From: Mycobacteriaceae bacterium
GTDB taxonomy: Bacteria; Pseudomonadota; Gammaproteobacteria; Burkholderiales; Burkholderiaceae_D
DNA length: 64,000 nucleotides
NCBI GenBank assembly: GCA_903970145.1
Contig: CAJCHO010000058.1
Coordinates: forward strand, 41,320 to 105,319
Direction of reading: 5' to 3'
Part shown: positions 18,650 to 26,902 of the stretch, one piece after another
Layout: every line of letters starts with the position of its first letter
Numbering within the stretch: position 1 is the stretch's first letter
The notes under the pieces: model-generated
Databases searched by the model: none
The model's input: only the letters and a program-made list of their open reading frames with translations
Told to the model about the DNA's origin: nothing
Made by a program: the position numbers and the translations under genes

Positions 18650-19812
18650 GCACGGCTGCCGGCCTCCTCTTCGCTACCTGTCCACGCGGTCTCGAACCCG
18701 CGCTGGTCGAGGAGCTCGCTGAGCTCGGAGTGAACGGCGCAAAGGCGACCGCGGGCGGTGTCGAGTTTCGCGGGCGCTTTGAATCCTGCTACCGCATCAA
18801 TTTGCGTTCGCGCATCGCGAGCCGCCTGCTCTGGCGGGTGGCCGATGCACCCTACGCGAGCGAGGAGGATATCTATAAGCTGGCGCTGGCCCAGCCCTGG
18901 GGCGAGTGGTTTACATCCGAGCGCACACTTCGCGTGGACGTGACGGCCACCAAGAGCCCCCTAAAGAGCCTTGAGTTTGCAACCCTGCGCGTCAAGGACG
19001 GCATTGTCGACCGCCTGCGGCGCGATACCCAGAAACGCCCCGACATCGATACGCGTAACCCCGATGTGCGCGTGTTCTGCTACCTCGACAGCAATCACTG
19101 TACGCTATATCTCGACACGAGCGGCGAAGCCCTATTCAAGCGCGGCTGGCGCAACGCGACTGGCGAAGCGCCCCTGCGCGAAAATCTCGCCGCCGGCATC
19201 CTGCGCCTTGCCGGATGGCGGCCCGGCATGACCCTGTTTGATCCGATGTGCGGCAGCGGAACCTTCGTCGTCGAGGCCGCGCAGTCCGTGCTCGGCATCG
19301 CACCGGGCGCACAGCGCAGCTTTGGCTTTGAAAAGCTGCGGCACTTCGACCAACAAACCTGGAAGACCGAGCGTGAGAAAGCAATCGCAGGCGATGAGCC
19401 CGCATTGGCGCTTTTGCATGCCAGCGACGTCTCGGGCGATGCGGTCCTGCAGACGCGCGCCAATCTCGCGCGAGGCGGCGTCAGTACCGAGGCAGCGCTT
19501 TCGATAGCACCCAAGCAGATCGATGCGCGACACATCAAGCCGCCCGCCCAATCCGGCATCCTGGTTATCAATCCGCCCTACGGCGAACGCATCCAGGTGC
19601 GCAATGCCGCCGACAGTGAGGATGAGTTTTTTGCCAGCTTCGGGGATACCCTAAAGCAGCGCTTTGCCGGCTGGAGCTGTTTCATTCTCTCCAACGACCT
19701 GCAGCTGCAAAGGCAGATTCATCTGGCGCCGCAGCGGCGCACACCCCTATTCAACGGCGCCATCGAGTGCCGCCTGTATCGCTTTGACCTGATCGCCGGC
19801 CGACACAAATAG
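18646..19812 (+). CDS. rlmL: 23S rRNA (guanine-N2) methyltransferase RlmL, THUMP domain
   Basis: A 388-residue protein matching the N-terminal half of E. coli RlmKL, which methylates N2 of G2445 in 23S rRNA. A ferredoxin-like/THUMP RNA-binding region occupies about residues 1-150, then a Rossmann methyltransferase with SAM site DPMCGSGTFVVEAA and catalytic NPPYGER. The GTG start overlaps the previous stop (GTGA). The RlmK half is a separate gene at 33399-34385. Confidence 0.88.
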   Translation: MSTAAGLLFATCPRGLEPALVEELAELGVNGAKATAGGVEFRGRFESCYRINLRSRIASRLLWRVADAPYASEEDIYKLALAQPWGEWFTSERTLRVDVTATKSPLKSLEFATLRVKDGIVDRLRRDTQKRPDIDTRNPDVRVFCYLDSNHCTLYLDTSGEALFKRGWRNATGEAPLRENLAAGILRLAGWRPGMTLFDPMCGSGTFVVEAAQSVLGIAPGAQRSFGFEKLRHFDQQTWKTEREKAIAGDEPALALLHASDVSGDAVLQTRANLARGGVSTEAALSIAPKQIDARHIKPPAQSGILVINPPYGERIQVRNAADSEDEFFASFGDTLKQRFAGWSCFILSNDLQLQRQIHLAPQRRTPLFNGAIECRLYRFDLIAGRHK

Positions 19813-19855
19813 TAAGGCGTGGGGCGACGCGCGATCCACGCGCCTCGCCGATCAC

Positions 19856-20317
19856 CTAGAGCAGGTAGTTCAGATGGATGGTGACGGAGCTATCCTCGCC
19901 TGTGACCTCGAACTTGCAATCCTCGAAGCCTGGTTTGCGCATTGACTTGGGGTTATTGCTGAACCCAAAGCCTTCCTTTGGGATTCCAAAAAAGTTCGTA
20001 TCCAGTTCGTGATTGTCGTTCTCGTCGTGATAAAGGACGATGGCGTAAGCGCCCGGGGCGAGGTCCCTGAAGGTATAGGAAACCAGGCCGACCCTGGCCT
20101 TGACTTCGACGGACGCGACTGGTTTGACCTTGTCGTCCCAGGCCTGCTGTGAATCGTCCAGTTCAATGCGCACCGTTCCATTGGCGTTGCGCACGGCGTC
20201 GACGTGCACCGTGAGTTCGACACCGAGCACCGGTGCACACAGGGCCGCGAGCGCCGCGCCAGCGATACCTGCCATGCGACCATTGCGCACCGCCGAAACG
20301 ACCCTCGACGAAATCAT
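19856..20317 (-). CDS. DUF2141 domain exported protein
   Basis: A 153-residue protein with a signal peptide (about residues 1-33) and a DUF2141 domain: NGTVRIELDDSQQAWD, LAPGAYAIVLYHDENDNHELDTNFFGIPKEGFGFSNNP. The DENDNHELD stretch looks like a calcium-binding loop. The start at 20317 is preferred over the upstream one because it begins the Arg-containing signal n-region. Function unknown. Confidence 0.85.
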   Translation of the reverse strand: MISSRVVSAVRNGRMAGIAGAALAALCAPVLGVELTVHVDAVRNANGTVRIELDDSQQAWDDKVKPVASVEVKARVGLVSYTFRDLAPGAYAIVLYHDENDNHELDTNFFGIPKEGFGFSNNPKSMRKPGFEDCKFEVTGEDSSVTIHLNYLL

Positions 20318-20397
20318 GCTACTCAAGACCAAAAGGGGCTGCGGGGCAAGGCCTTCAGTCAGCACAGGCCATTTGCGCCTGATAGCCGCGCGCCTGG

Positions 20398-20973
20398 CTA
20401 GCCAAGCTCCGAGCTATGAATGATCTTGCGCGAGGCCAATCCATAGGCGATCGCTTCGTCGGCCGTCATCCAGTAGTCGCGATCGATGTCCGTGAGCACC
20501 TTCTCGAGTGGATTGCCGGTTTCCTGGGCTATCGTCGCTGCAATCCGTTCGCGCATCTTGACGATCTCGCGCGCCTGGATCGCGATGTCGGAGGCCTGCC
20601 CCCCCGCTCCACCGGTGGGCTGATGGATCAGAAAGCGCGTGTTCTTGAGCACGAAGCGGCGCTCGCGCGGTACCGAGAGATAGATGTGCACGCCGGCGCT
20701 TGCCACCCAGCCGGTGCCGATCATGTTCACCTTGCAGTTGATGAACTGCACAACGTCGTGAATCATGTCTCCTGACTCGACATGGCCCCCGGGAGTGGAA
20801 ATCAGGACATTGATCGGCGCGTCAGACTCCGCAGACAATGCCAGGAGCCGCCGCGTTGTGTCGTTGGCGACTCGATGGGTAATCTCGCCCGTAATGAGAA
20901 CGTAGCGCGATTTGAATGATTTTTCCTCAAGAAACGAATCGAGACTGGGCAATTCCGGTGTAGCGTCGGACAT
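20398..20973 (-). CDS. ClpP-like serine protease subunit (paralogue without adjacent clpX)
   Basis: A 191-residue ClpP/crotonase-fold protease. The catalytic Ser is in GWVASAGVHIYLS, the His in FLIHQPTGGAGGQASDI and a candidate Asp in DIDRDYWMTADEAIAYGL, so the triad appears intact. The N terminus (SFLEEKSFKSRYVLITGEI) differs from housekeeping ClpP, and neither clpX nor tig is adjacent. It is therefore more likely a second ClpP-type subunit than the main one. The start at 20973 gives MSDATPELPS; an in-frame ATG 15 codons upstream is possible. Confidence 0.8.
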   Translation of the reverse strand: MSDATPELPSLDSFLEEKSFKSRYVLITGEITHRVANDTTRRLLALSAESDAPINVLISTPGGHVESGDMIHDVVQFINCKVNMIGTGWVASAGVHIYLSVPRERRFVLKNTRFLIHQPTGGAGGQASDIAIQAREIVKMRERIAATIAQETGNPLEKVLTDIDRDYWMTADEAIAYGLASRKIIHSSELG

Positions 20974-21058
20974 GGTCGTGATCGCCAAAGGCAGTTGGGG
21001 ATAATCATGGTACCGCATTCGCGCGCTGCGGCTTTCTGAGCGGCACGATGCAGGGGGG

Positions 21059-21622
21059 CTAGTCGCGCAAGAGTTCCGCGCTCTCGATAAGACGAGCGCA
21101 GAGCGACGCAAAGAGATCATTGTGGCGCGCGATGATGGCCGGTGCCAGTTCGTCCCCCGAATCCCAGGTGCTGTGCGCGTCGGCAAGGACCGTCACGGCC
21201 AGGCCGCGATTCAAGCCGCCCGCCACGCTGGCTTTTACGCAGTGCTCGGTTTGTGCCCCGAGCAGTACGACTTCGTGTATACCCTTGCTGGCGAGCCAGG
21301 CCACTAGCGCTGGCTGGCTAAACGCATCGCCGACGCTCTTGGAGAATGTCGGCTCGTCATCTGTCTGGCCTAGCGCCGGCCAGATCGGCCAGCCCGGCTC
21401 GCCCGGGGCGAGTGAGTCGCCCACCGGACCGTCATGGCGAATAAAGCAAACCGGGCATCCCGCTTTGCGGGCGCGGGCGATGAGCGCGCGCACGCGGGCA
21501 ACGAGAAGCTCCGCCTGATGAATCGGCGGCAGGTCCACGGCAGCGAACATCTCGGTCTGCAGATCGATCACGATCACGGCCGGTGGCGCGCTGTCGGATT
21601 GGTGCGAAGCGTGTTGATTCAT
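21059..21622 (-). CDS. Isochorismatase-family cysteine hydrolase
   Basis: A 187-residue hydrolase with the family triad: Asp in VIVIDLQTEMF, Lys in TFSKSVGDAF and nucleophile Cys in LGAQTEHCVKASV. Such enzymes hydrolyse isochorismate, nicotinamide or related amides; the substrate cannot be told here. The ATG at 21622 is chosen, as the upstream GTG at 21670 has a Shine-Dalgarno-like sequence too close to it. It is a stand-alone leftward gene. Confidence 0.85.
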   Translation of the reverse strand: MNQHASHQSDSAPPAVIVIDLQTEMFAAVDLPPIHQAELLVARVRALIARARKAGCPVCFIRHDGPVGDSLAPGEPGWPIWPALGQTDDEPTFSKSVGDAFSQPALVAWLASKGIHEVVLLGAQTEHCVKASVAGGLNRGLAVTVLADAHSTWDSGDELAPAIIARHNDLFASLCARLIESAELLRD

Positions 21623-21713
21623 CTGCGTAGTCACTCTCGGGCTTGGGCAGGCTGCAGGAACGATAGCCACTCACCCTGGTGAGGCTGCGATCGCGTGCGC
21701 CCTTCGGGCGATT

Positions 21714-22673
21714 TTAACGCTCGTTGTTTAAGGCGTGTCCGGTCTCCTCGCGCAGCCAGCTTGCGAACAGTTGCGCGGCCGGGTTGTTTGCGGCGTGGCT
21801 CGATTCCACCAGGACATAGGCCTTGGCCGAAGACCGCGCTTTGGAAAACGGCGCAAGCAGACGGCCATCGGCGAGATACTCGTTGATCAGGGGCAGGCGA
21901 CCGATGGCCACCCCCTGACCGGCGATGGCCGCCGCGATCACTTCGTCGTAGTGCGAGAAGCTCAGGGTGCGCGCCGGCCTGATCTCCGGAGCGCTCACCG
22001 AGCGCAACCAGAGATCCCAGTCGACCAGTGCCGCGCTCGCTTCCATGGGCGCGAGATCAAGAAAGGTGTGGCGCGCAAGGTCCGCGATGGAGCCTAGCGG
22101 TAACTGGCTGTCCCTGGCGAGGTCCGGAGCGCACACCGGCTCAAAGTGCTCCTCAAAGAGGATCTGTCCGCGCATGCCCTGCGGGGTGCAATAGCGCACC
22201 GCGATGTCGACCTCATCATGCTCGAGATCGACGAGTTCCAGCGAGACCGAGATACGCACGTCCACGAGCGGTGCAATGCGCGCAAAGCGCGCCAACCTCG
22301 GGATCAGCCAGAGCGAGGCGAATCCGGGAACTGTCGTCAGCGTGACGCGTGGCCTCAGTAGCGGAGCGCGGATGCGAGCGGTCACTTCGCGAATACGCTC
22401 CAGTGCTTCGACGCTAGCCGCATAGAGATCCTGACCGGCCGGCGTCAGGGCGAGGGTGCGATGCGCCCGCACGAATAGGGACGTCCCGAGCTTCTCCTCA
22501 AGATTGATGATCTGGCGACTGATTGCCGACTGGGTCAGGAAAAGCTCCTTGGCCGCCCGCGAGAAACTCAAATGACGGGCCGCCGCCTCAAATCCGCGCA
22601 AAAGGTCCAGGGGCGGTAGCTGACGCCCCGGCAAAGGCTCGGACCTGGCGCCCAATCCATGCGCTTTACTCAT
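21714..22673 (-). CDS. LysR-type transcriptional regulator, GcvA-like
   Basis: A 319-residue LysR regulator: N-terminal winged helix (LDLLRGFEAAARHLSFSRAAKELFLTQSAISRQI) and a C-terminal effector domain. LPPLDLLRGFEAAARHLSF is typical of the GcvA subgroup. The start at 22673 has GAGGA nine bases upstream; an ATG three codons earlier has it too close. It is divergent from a DUF2917 gene across 128 bases, a pairing common in Burkholderiales, so it probably controls that gene and itself. A perfect palindrome GAATGCATTC lies at 22675-22684. Confidence 0.9.
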   Translation of the reverse strand: MSKAHGLGARSEPLPGRQLPPLDLLRGFEAAARHLSFSRAAKELFLTQSAISRQIINLEEKLGTSLFVRAHRTLALTPAGQDLYAASVEALERIREVTARIRAPLLRPRVTLTTVPGFASLWLIPRLARFARIAPLVDVRISVSLELVDLEHDEVDIAVRYCTPQGMRGQILFEEHFEPVCAPDLARDSQLPLGSIADLARHTFLDLAPMEASAALVDWDLWLRSVSAPEIRPARTLSFSHYDEVIAAAIAGQGVAIGRLPLINEYLADGRLLAPFSKARSSAKAYVLVESSHAANNPAAQLFASWLREETGHALNNER

Positions 22674-22745
22674 AGAATGCATTCCTCGATATCGTTTGTG
22701 GCGTCGCAGCAATCCAACAATAATTACAGCAGTTTAGCAGTGCCG

Positions 22746-22774
22746 TTGGAATTTGCAGGGCCGGTTCTTTATAT
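22746..22774 (+). promoter_or_regulatory. Candidate promoter of the DUF2917 operon
   Basis: TTGGAA (22746-22751) and TTATAT (22769-22774) are 17 bases apart, just ahead of a GAGG ribosome-binding site for the ATG at 22802. It would be the target of the divergent LysR regulator. Pattern match only. Confidence 0.35.
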
Positions 22775-22801
22775 GAGTATTTGGCATGAAAGAGGGGAAT
22801 C

Positions 22802-23107
22802 ATGAAAACCCAATCCAGCGTCAGCGTACGGCTTCAAAAAAGCCAATCCCGCGTCTATTACGCGCGCGGGTCGCAGCGCATCCAGTGCAGCGAAGGCCAG
22901 ATCTGGGCGACCCAGGATGGCAATTTGCGTGACTACGTTCTTGTCGCGGGAGATTGTCGCGAATTCGCGGCCGGATCGACCTTGAGCGTGACTGCTCTCA
23001 CCAACGCCGCCTTTTGCGTAACGAGCAAAGCAGCACCGAGCTGGCGCGAGAGCGCACTGCTGCGGCACATCCGCGAATTCGGCGCGAACCTCTCGAGCGT
23101 CGCGTGA
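22802..23107 (+). CDS. DUF2917 domain protein
   Basis: A 101-residue cytoplasmic protein with the DUF2917 core: GSQRIQCSEGQIWATQDGNLRDYVL and AGDCREFAAGSTLSVTAL. The fold is probably cupin-like; the role is unknown. It is divergent from the GcvA-like regulator and its stop overlaps the GTG of the following acetyltransferase, so it leads a three-gene unit. Confidence 0.85.
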   Translation: MKTQSSVSVRLQKSQSRVYYARGSQRIQCSEGQIWATQDGNLRDYVLVAGDCREFAAGSTLSVTALTNAAFCVTSKAAPSWRESALLRHIREFGANLSSVA

Positions 23108-23736
23108 ATTGGCTGGCCAAAGTCGGTGGCCCGACAGGCAGCCAGCCTCCTGACTTCGGGCCAGGCCAGACTGCGAGCGGACCCGTGCTGCGTGCTGTGG
23201 TCGCGGCCGACGAAGCGGCGCTGGGCCGGTTTTTCGCGCGACTTTCACTGCAGTCACGCTATGAGCGCTTTTTCTCGGGAATCATCACTGTGCCAGACGA
23301 GACCCTGCGCGCATTCGCGCGCGCTGATCAGGTAGACCATGTCGCTCTGGTCGCATTAGAGGGTGGCCAGATCGTCGCCGATGGGCGCCTCGTGCACGAC
23401 GGCACAGGCGAGGCCGAAATCGCGGTAGTGGTCAGTGACGCCTTCCAGGGGCGCGGTATTGGACGACGCATGGTGGGCGCACTCATCGAGCAGGCCCGGG
23501 CACGCGGATGGACGCACATCCGCGCCGACTTTCTGTCGGAGAATAGGCGCATGATCGGCCTCTTGCGGGACGCCGGCTTTGCGATCAGTCGCGACGCGCA
23601 CAGCGCCGTGTTTGGCCATGGCGCGCTGTCGCTGGCGGGTGCCGGTGAGCCCACCGTGCCACCTCCCGCAAGAAATCCGGTTACGATGGAATTTGCGCAG
23701 GCGCCATCGGCGCTTACAAAGGAAGAGTCAGCGTGA
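23104..23736 (+). CDS. GNAT-family N-acetyltransferase
   Basis: A 210-residue acetyltransferase with acetyl-CoA motif A VVSDAFQGRGIGRRM and the following ENRRMIGLLRDAGF block. The GTG at 23104 overlaps the DUF2917 stop (GTGA); upstream in-frame sequence is antisense-like and is not counted. About 25 C-terminal residues are Pro/Ala-rich and outside the fold. The domain resembles the acetyltransferase domains fused to acyl-CoA synthetases in protein acetylation, but no fusion exists here. Substrate unknown. Confidence 0.85.
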   Translation: MNWLAKVGGPTGSQPPDFGPGQTASGPVLRAVVAADEAALGRFFARLSLQSRYERFFSGIITVPDETLRAFARADQVDHVALVALEGGQIVADGRLVHDGTGEAEIAVVVSDAFQGRGIGRRMVGALIEQARARGWTHIRADFLSENRRMIGLLRDAGFAISRDAHSAVFGHGALSLAGAGEPTVPPPARNPVTMEFAQAPSALTKEESA

Positions 23737-24425
23737 AGATAGAAAATGCCGTAGTCATCATTACCGGCGCCAATCGCGGCATCGGCCTCTCGTTCGCCGA
23801 GGCAGCGCTTCAGAGGGGCGCGAAGAAGGTCTACGCCGCGGCGCGCGATCCCGCGTCGATCACCCTGAAGGGCGTTGTGCCGGTAAAACTGGACGTGACA
23901 TCGGCAGCCGAGGTTGCCAGCACCAGCGCATCGTGCAAGGACGTCACCCTCGTGATCAACAACGCCGGAATTGCGCGCCCGGGTGGCTTGATGACACCCA
24001 ACGGCATCGAAGCCGCGCGCGAACATCTCGAGACCAACCTCTTCGGGGTGTTGCGCATGATGCAAAGCTTTGCCCCGCTCTTGACGGCCAACGGTGGGGG
24101 CGCCTTCTTGAATGTGCTGTCGGTGGCAAGCTGGATCAATTCGGGTGCCCTGACCGGATACTCGGTCTCCAAGTCCGCCGCCTGGAGCCTGACCAATGGC
24201 ATACGCCAGGAATTGCGCAGCCAGAATATCCAGGTTCTGGGCTTGCATATGGGCTTTGTCGATACCGACATGACGCGCGGATTTGACGTCGTCAAGGTAT
24301 CACCGCAGTCGATCGTCGAGCGCGCCCTGGATGCGCTTGAGGCCGGTGCCAGCGAAGTGCTGGCCGACCAGCGCGCCCGCGATATCAAGCATGGCCTGAC
24401 AGCCGAGACCCCAGTCTACCTCTAG
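23733..24425 (+). CDS. Short-chain dehydrogenase/reductase
   Basis: A 230-residue SDR oxidoreductase: cofactor motif TGANRGIG at residues 11-18, NNAGIARPGG, catalytic Ser in LNVLSVASW and YSVSKSA for Tyr/Lys. The GTG start overlaps the acetyltransferase stop. The substrate is not predictable, but cotranscription with DUF2917 and GNAT genes under the LysR regulator is likely. Confidence 0.9.
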   Translation: MKIENAVVIITGANRGIGLSFAEAALQRGAKKVYAAARDPASITLKGVVPVKLDVTSAAEVASTSASCKDVTLVINNAGIARPGGLMTPNGIEAAREHLETNLFGVLRMMQSFAPLLTANGGGAFLNVLSVASWINSGALTGYSVSKSAAWSLTNGIRQELRSQNIQVLGLHMGFVDTDMTRGFDVVKVSPQSIVERALDALEAGASEVLADQRARDIKHGLTAETPVYL

Positions 24426-24452
24426 GCTCGAGCGCTGGCTGCGTCCGATTGC

Positions 24453-25166
24453 GTGATCGAGGGGGCTGCCATAACAAAAACGCTGCTGGCTCTCGCGCGT
24501 TGCGCCGGACTCGCGGCCGGGGCCATTCTGGCCGGCATCGGAATCTATCTCCTCACAGCGCTCGTGCTCGGCTTGATCCCATCCGGGCCACCGCCCGCCG
24601 TGGTGTCGCAGGGGATCTTGATCTTTGTTGCTTCCAATGGCGTACACACCGATTTGCTCGTCCCGATCCAGTCCGCCGCGCGCGACTGGCGCAAGCGCTT
24701 GCCTGAACTGCGCGCCAATCGCGCAGCAGGCGCACCAGCTTACCTGGCAATCGGCTGGGGCGACCGCGACTTCTATCTTGAGACACCCGGCTGGCGTGAC
24801 CTCCGCTTTCGCACTGCCGTGCGCGCGCTCGCCGGACTGGATCGCACCGTCATGCATGTCGAGCCCATCGGCGTGCCGCTCGCCTCCGACCAGGTGCGGG
24901 CGCTCACCCTTAGCCCGACTCAGTTCGCACGTCTGATCGACTACATCGACGCAAGTTTCGAGCGGGATGCGAGCGGCCAGGTGCGCGCTATCGCCGGCGC
25001 ACACTACGACGAGTTCGATACCTTTTATGAGGCCACGGGCCACTATTCCCTCGTCACCACCTGCAACGAGTGGGTACGGCTGGGCCTGGCCCATGCCGAT
25101 GTCCGCGTACCGCTCTGGTCACCCTTCACGCTCGCGCTCCTGCATCACATCCCGAGCGCCCCCTAG
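24453..25166 (+). CDS. TIGR02117 / DUF2459 membrane-anchored protein
   Basis: A 237-residue protein with one N-terminal hydrophobic segment (about residues 10-40) and the family core: VASNGVHTDLLVP, AIGWGDRDFYLETPGW and YSLVTTCNEWVRLGLAHADV. His, Asp and Cys in these blocks resemble an NlpC/P60-like Cys-His arrangement; a periplasmic hydrolase is plausible but not shown. It starts with GTG and ends at a hairpin shared with the convergent glutathione peroxidase gene. Confidence 0.82.
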   Translation: MIEGAAITKTLLALARCAGLAAGAILAGIGIYLLTALVLGLIPSGPPPAVVSQGILIFVASNGVHTDLLVPIQSAARDWRKRLPELRANRAAGAPAYLAIGWGDRDFYLETPGWRDLRFRTAVRALAGLDRTVMHVEPIGVPLASDQVRALTLSPTQFARLIDYIDASFERDASGQVRAIAGAHYDEFDTFYEATGHYSLVTTCNEWVRLGLAHADVRVPLWSPFTLALLHHIPSAP

Positions 25167-25194
25167 AAGGCGCTATTTCGCGGCGAGCGCCTTC
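25166..25194. terminator. Hairpin between convergent genes
   Basis: GAAGGCGCT (25166-25174) pairs perfectly with AGCGCCTTC (25186-25194) around an 11-base loop. It begins on the last base of the DUF2459 stop and runs into the last codons of the glutathione peroxidase gene, so it could end both transcripts. Confidence 0.45.
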
Positions 25195-25661
25195 TCGATG
25201 TCCTTCGAGATGGATTCCGGTGAAGTGGTCGGTGCGTAGCGATCGATCACCGCTCCATCGCGGCCGATCAGGAACTTGGTGAAGTTCCACTTGATGTCCT
25301 TGATGCCAAGGATTCCCGGCGCCTCGGTTTTCAGATGCACGAACAGGGGGTGGGCACCGGCGCCATTGACATCAACCTTCGCAAAAAGCGGGAAGGTGAC
25401 GCCGAACTTGGTCTCGCAAAACGCCTGGATGTCCTCGGCCGAGCCCGGTTCCTGTCCGCCAAACTGGTTGCATGGAAATCCCAGCACAGCAAAGCCCTGA
25501 TCGCGATATTTTTCGTAGACTGCCTCGAGTCCCTTGTATTGCGGAGTAAATCCGCACTGACTCGCCGTGTTGACGATCAGAAGCACCTTGGACTTGTAGT
25601 CGGCCAGTGAAACCGGCTTGCCGTCGATCGAATCGGCCGCGAAATCGAGCACTGAGCCCAT
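25173..25661 (-). CDS. Glutathione peroxidase (Cys type)
   Basis: A 162-residue thiol peroxidase that reduces hydroperoxides. The peroxidatic Cys is in NTASQCGFTPQ, the resolving region in GFPCNQFGGQEPG and the Trp in IKWNFTKFLIGRDG, so the tetrad residues are present. As in most bacterial members it uses Cys, not selenocysteine, and probably thioredoxin as donor. It is monocistronic, 26 bases past the pilU end. Confidence 0.95.
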   Translation of the reverse strand: MGSVLDFAADSIDGKPVSLADYKSKVLLIVNTASQCGFTPQYKGLEAVYEKYRDQGFAVLGFPCNQFGGQEPGSAEDIQAFCETKFGVTFPLFAKVDVNGAGAHPLFVHLKTEAPGILGIKDIKWNFTKFLIGRDGAVIDRYAPTTSPESISKDIEKALAAK

Positions 25662-25687
25662 CTGCTATCCCCGTTGAATACCGCTGG

Positions 25688-26827
25688 CTACTTGACGATA
25701 TCGAGGTGCTCGATGCCGCGCGTCAGATCGGATGCCTTGGCGTTCTTGCTGTGCAGCTTGATTGCCAGACGCAAGTCGTTCACCGAGTCCGCGTTTCGCA
25801 GCGCATCCTCGTAGGAGATCTTGTCGGCCTCGAACAGATCGAAGAGCGCCTGGTCGAAAGTCTGCATGCCCAGTTCGCGCGAGCGCTTCATGATTTCCTT
25901 GATCTCGTGCACGTCGCCCTTGAAGATCAGGTCCGAGACCAGCGGCGTATTGAGCATGATCTCGACGGCCGGGATACGTCCCTTGGTGTCCTTGAGCGGA
26001 ATCAGGCGCTGGGAAATGAGCGCCTTCAAGTTCAGCGAGAGATCCATCAGGAGTTGGGCGCGGCGCTCTTCGGGGAAGAAGTTGATGATCCGGTCAAGGG
26101 CCTGATTCGAACTGTTCGAGTGCAGCGTGGCAAGACAGAGGTGGCCGGTTTCGGCAAATGCGATCGCATGCTCCATCGTTTCGCGATCGCGGATTTCGCC
26201 GATCAGGATCACGTCCGGTGCCTGACGCAAGGTGTTCTTGAGCGCCGCGTGCCAGTCATCGGTATCGACACCCACTTCCCGTTGCGTAATGATGCAATTC
26301 TTGTGGGGATGCACGAACTCGACCGGATCCTCGATCGTGATGATGTGACCGTAGCTGCTTTCATTGCGATAGCCAAGCAGTGCGGCGAGGGTGGTTGACT
26401 TACCTGAACCGGTCGCGCCCACCATGATGGCCAGACCGCGTTTGGTCATCACGACGTCCTTGAGCACGGCCGGGATGCCAAGGTCCTCGACGCGCGGAAT
26501 CGTGGTCGTGATGGTACGCAGCACGAGACCGATACGGCTCTGCTGCACGAAGGCGTTCACCCGAAAGCGGCCGATGCCAGCCGGGCTGATCGCGAAATTA
26601 CATTCCTTGGTGGCTTCGAACTCGGCAGCCTGCTTGTCGTTCATGATGGCGCGCGCCAGCTCGGCCGTATGCTGGGGGGTCAGGGCTTGGTTGGAAACCG
26701 GCGTGACCTTGCCGTCGATCTTGAATGCTGGCGGGAATTCTGCGGTGATGAACAGATCCGAGCCCTTCTTGCTCACCATCAACTTGAGCAAGTCGTACAT
26801 GAATTTCGTTGCCTGTTCGCGTTCCAT
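25688..26827 (-). CDS. pilU: Type IV pilus retraction ATPase PilU
   Basis: A 379-residue secretion-type ATPase. Walker A is GATGSGKSTT, followed by the Asp box IITIEDPVEFVH, Walker B DVILIGEIRDRETME and a His box with HLCLATLHSNSS. The longer C terminus and position behind pilT mark it as PilU, the PilT-dependent accessory retraction motor. GAGGA precedes the ATG. pilT lies 75 bases upstream on the same strand, so cotranscription is likely. Confidence 0.93.
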   Translation of the reverse strand: MEREQATKFMYDLLKLMVSKKGSDLFITAEFPPAFKIDGKVTPVSNQALTPQHTAELARAIMNDKQAAEFEATKECNFAISPAGIGRFRVNAFVQQSRIGLVLRTITTTIPRVEDLGIPAVLKDVVMTKRGLAIMVGATGSGKSTTLAALLGYRNESSYGHIITIEDPVEFVHPHKNCIITQREVGVDTDDWHAALKNTLRQAPDVILIGEIRDRETMEHAIAFAETGHLCLATLHSNSSNQALDRIINFFPEERRAQLLMDLSLNLKALISQRLIPLKDTKGRIPAVEIMLNTPLVSDLIFKGDVHEIKEIMKRSRELGMQTFDQALFDLFEADKISYEDALRNADSVNDLRLAIKLHSKNAKASDLTRGIEHLDIVK

Positions 26828-26902
26828 GAAGTTTCCTCAGCCCAAATCCGTTTAGTGATCGACGAACAAACCGCCTGTGCCCTGGGATGGCAAGCGCCCC
26901 GC

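Noticed and set aside
19815..19845. Imperfect hairpin between rlmL and the DUF2141 gene
   Set aside because: AGGCGTGG and CCACGCGCCT pair only with a two-base bulge and there is no T-run; too weak to list as a terminator.
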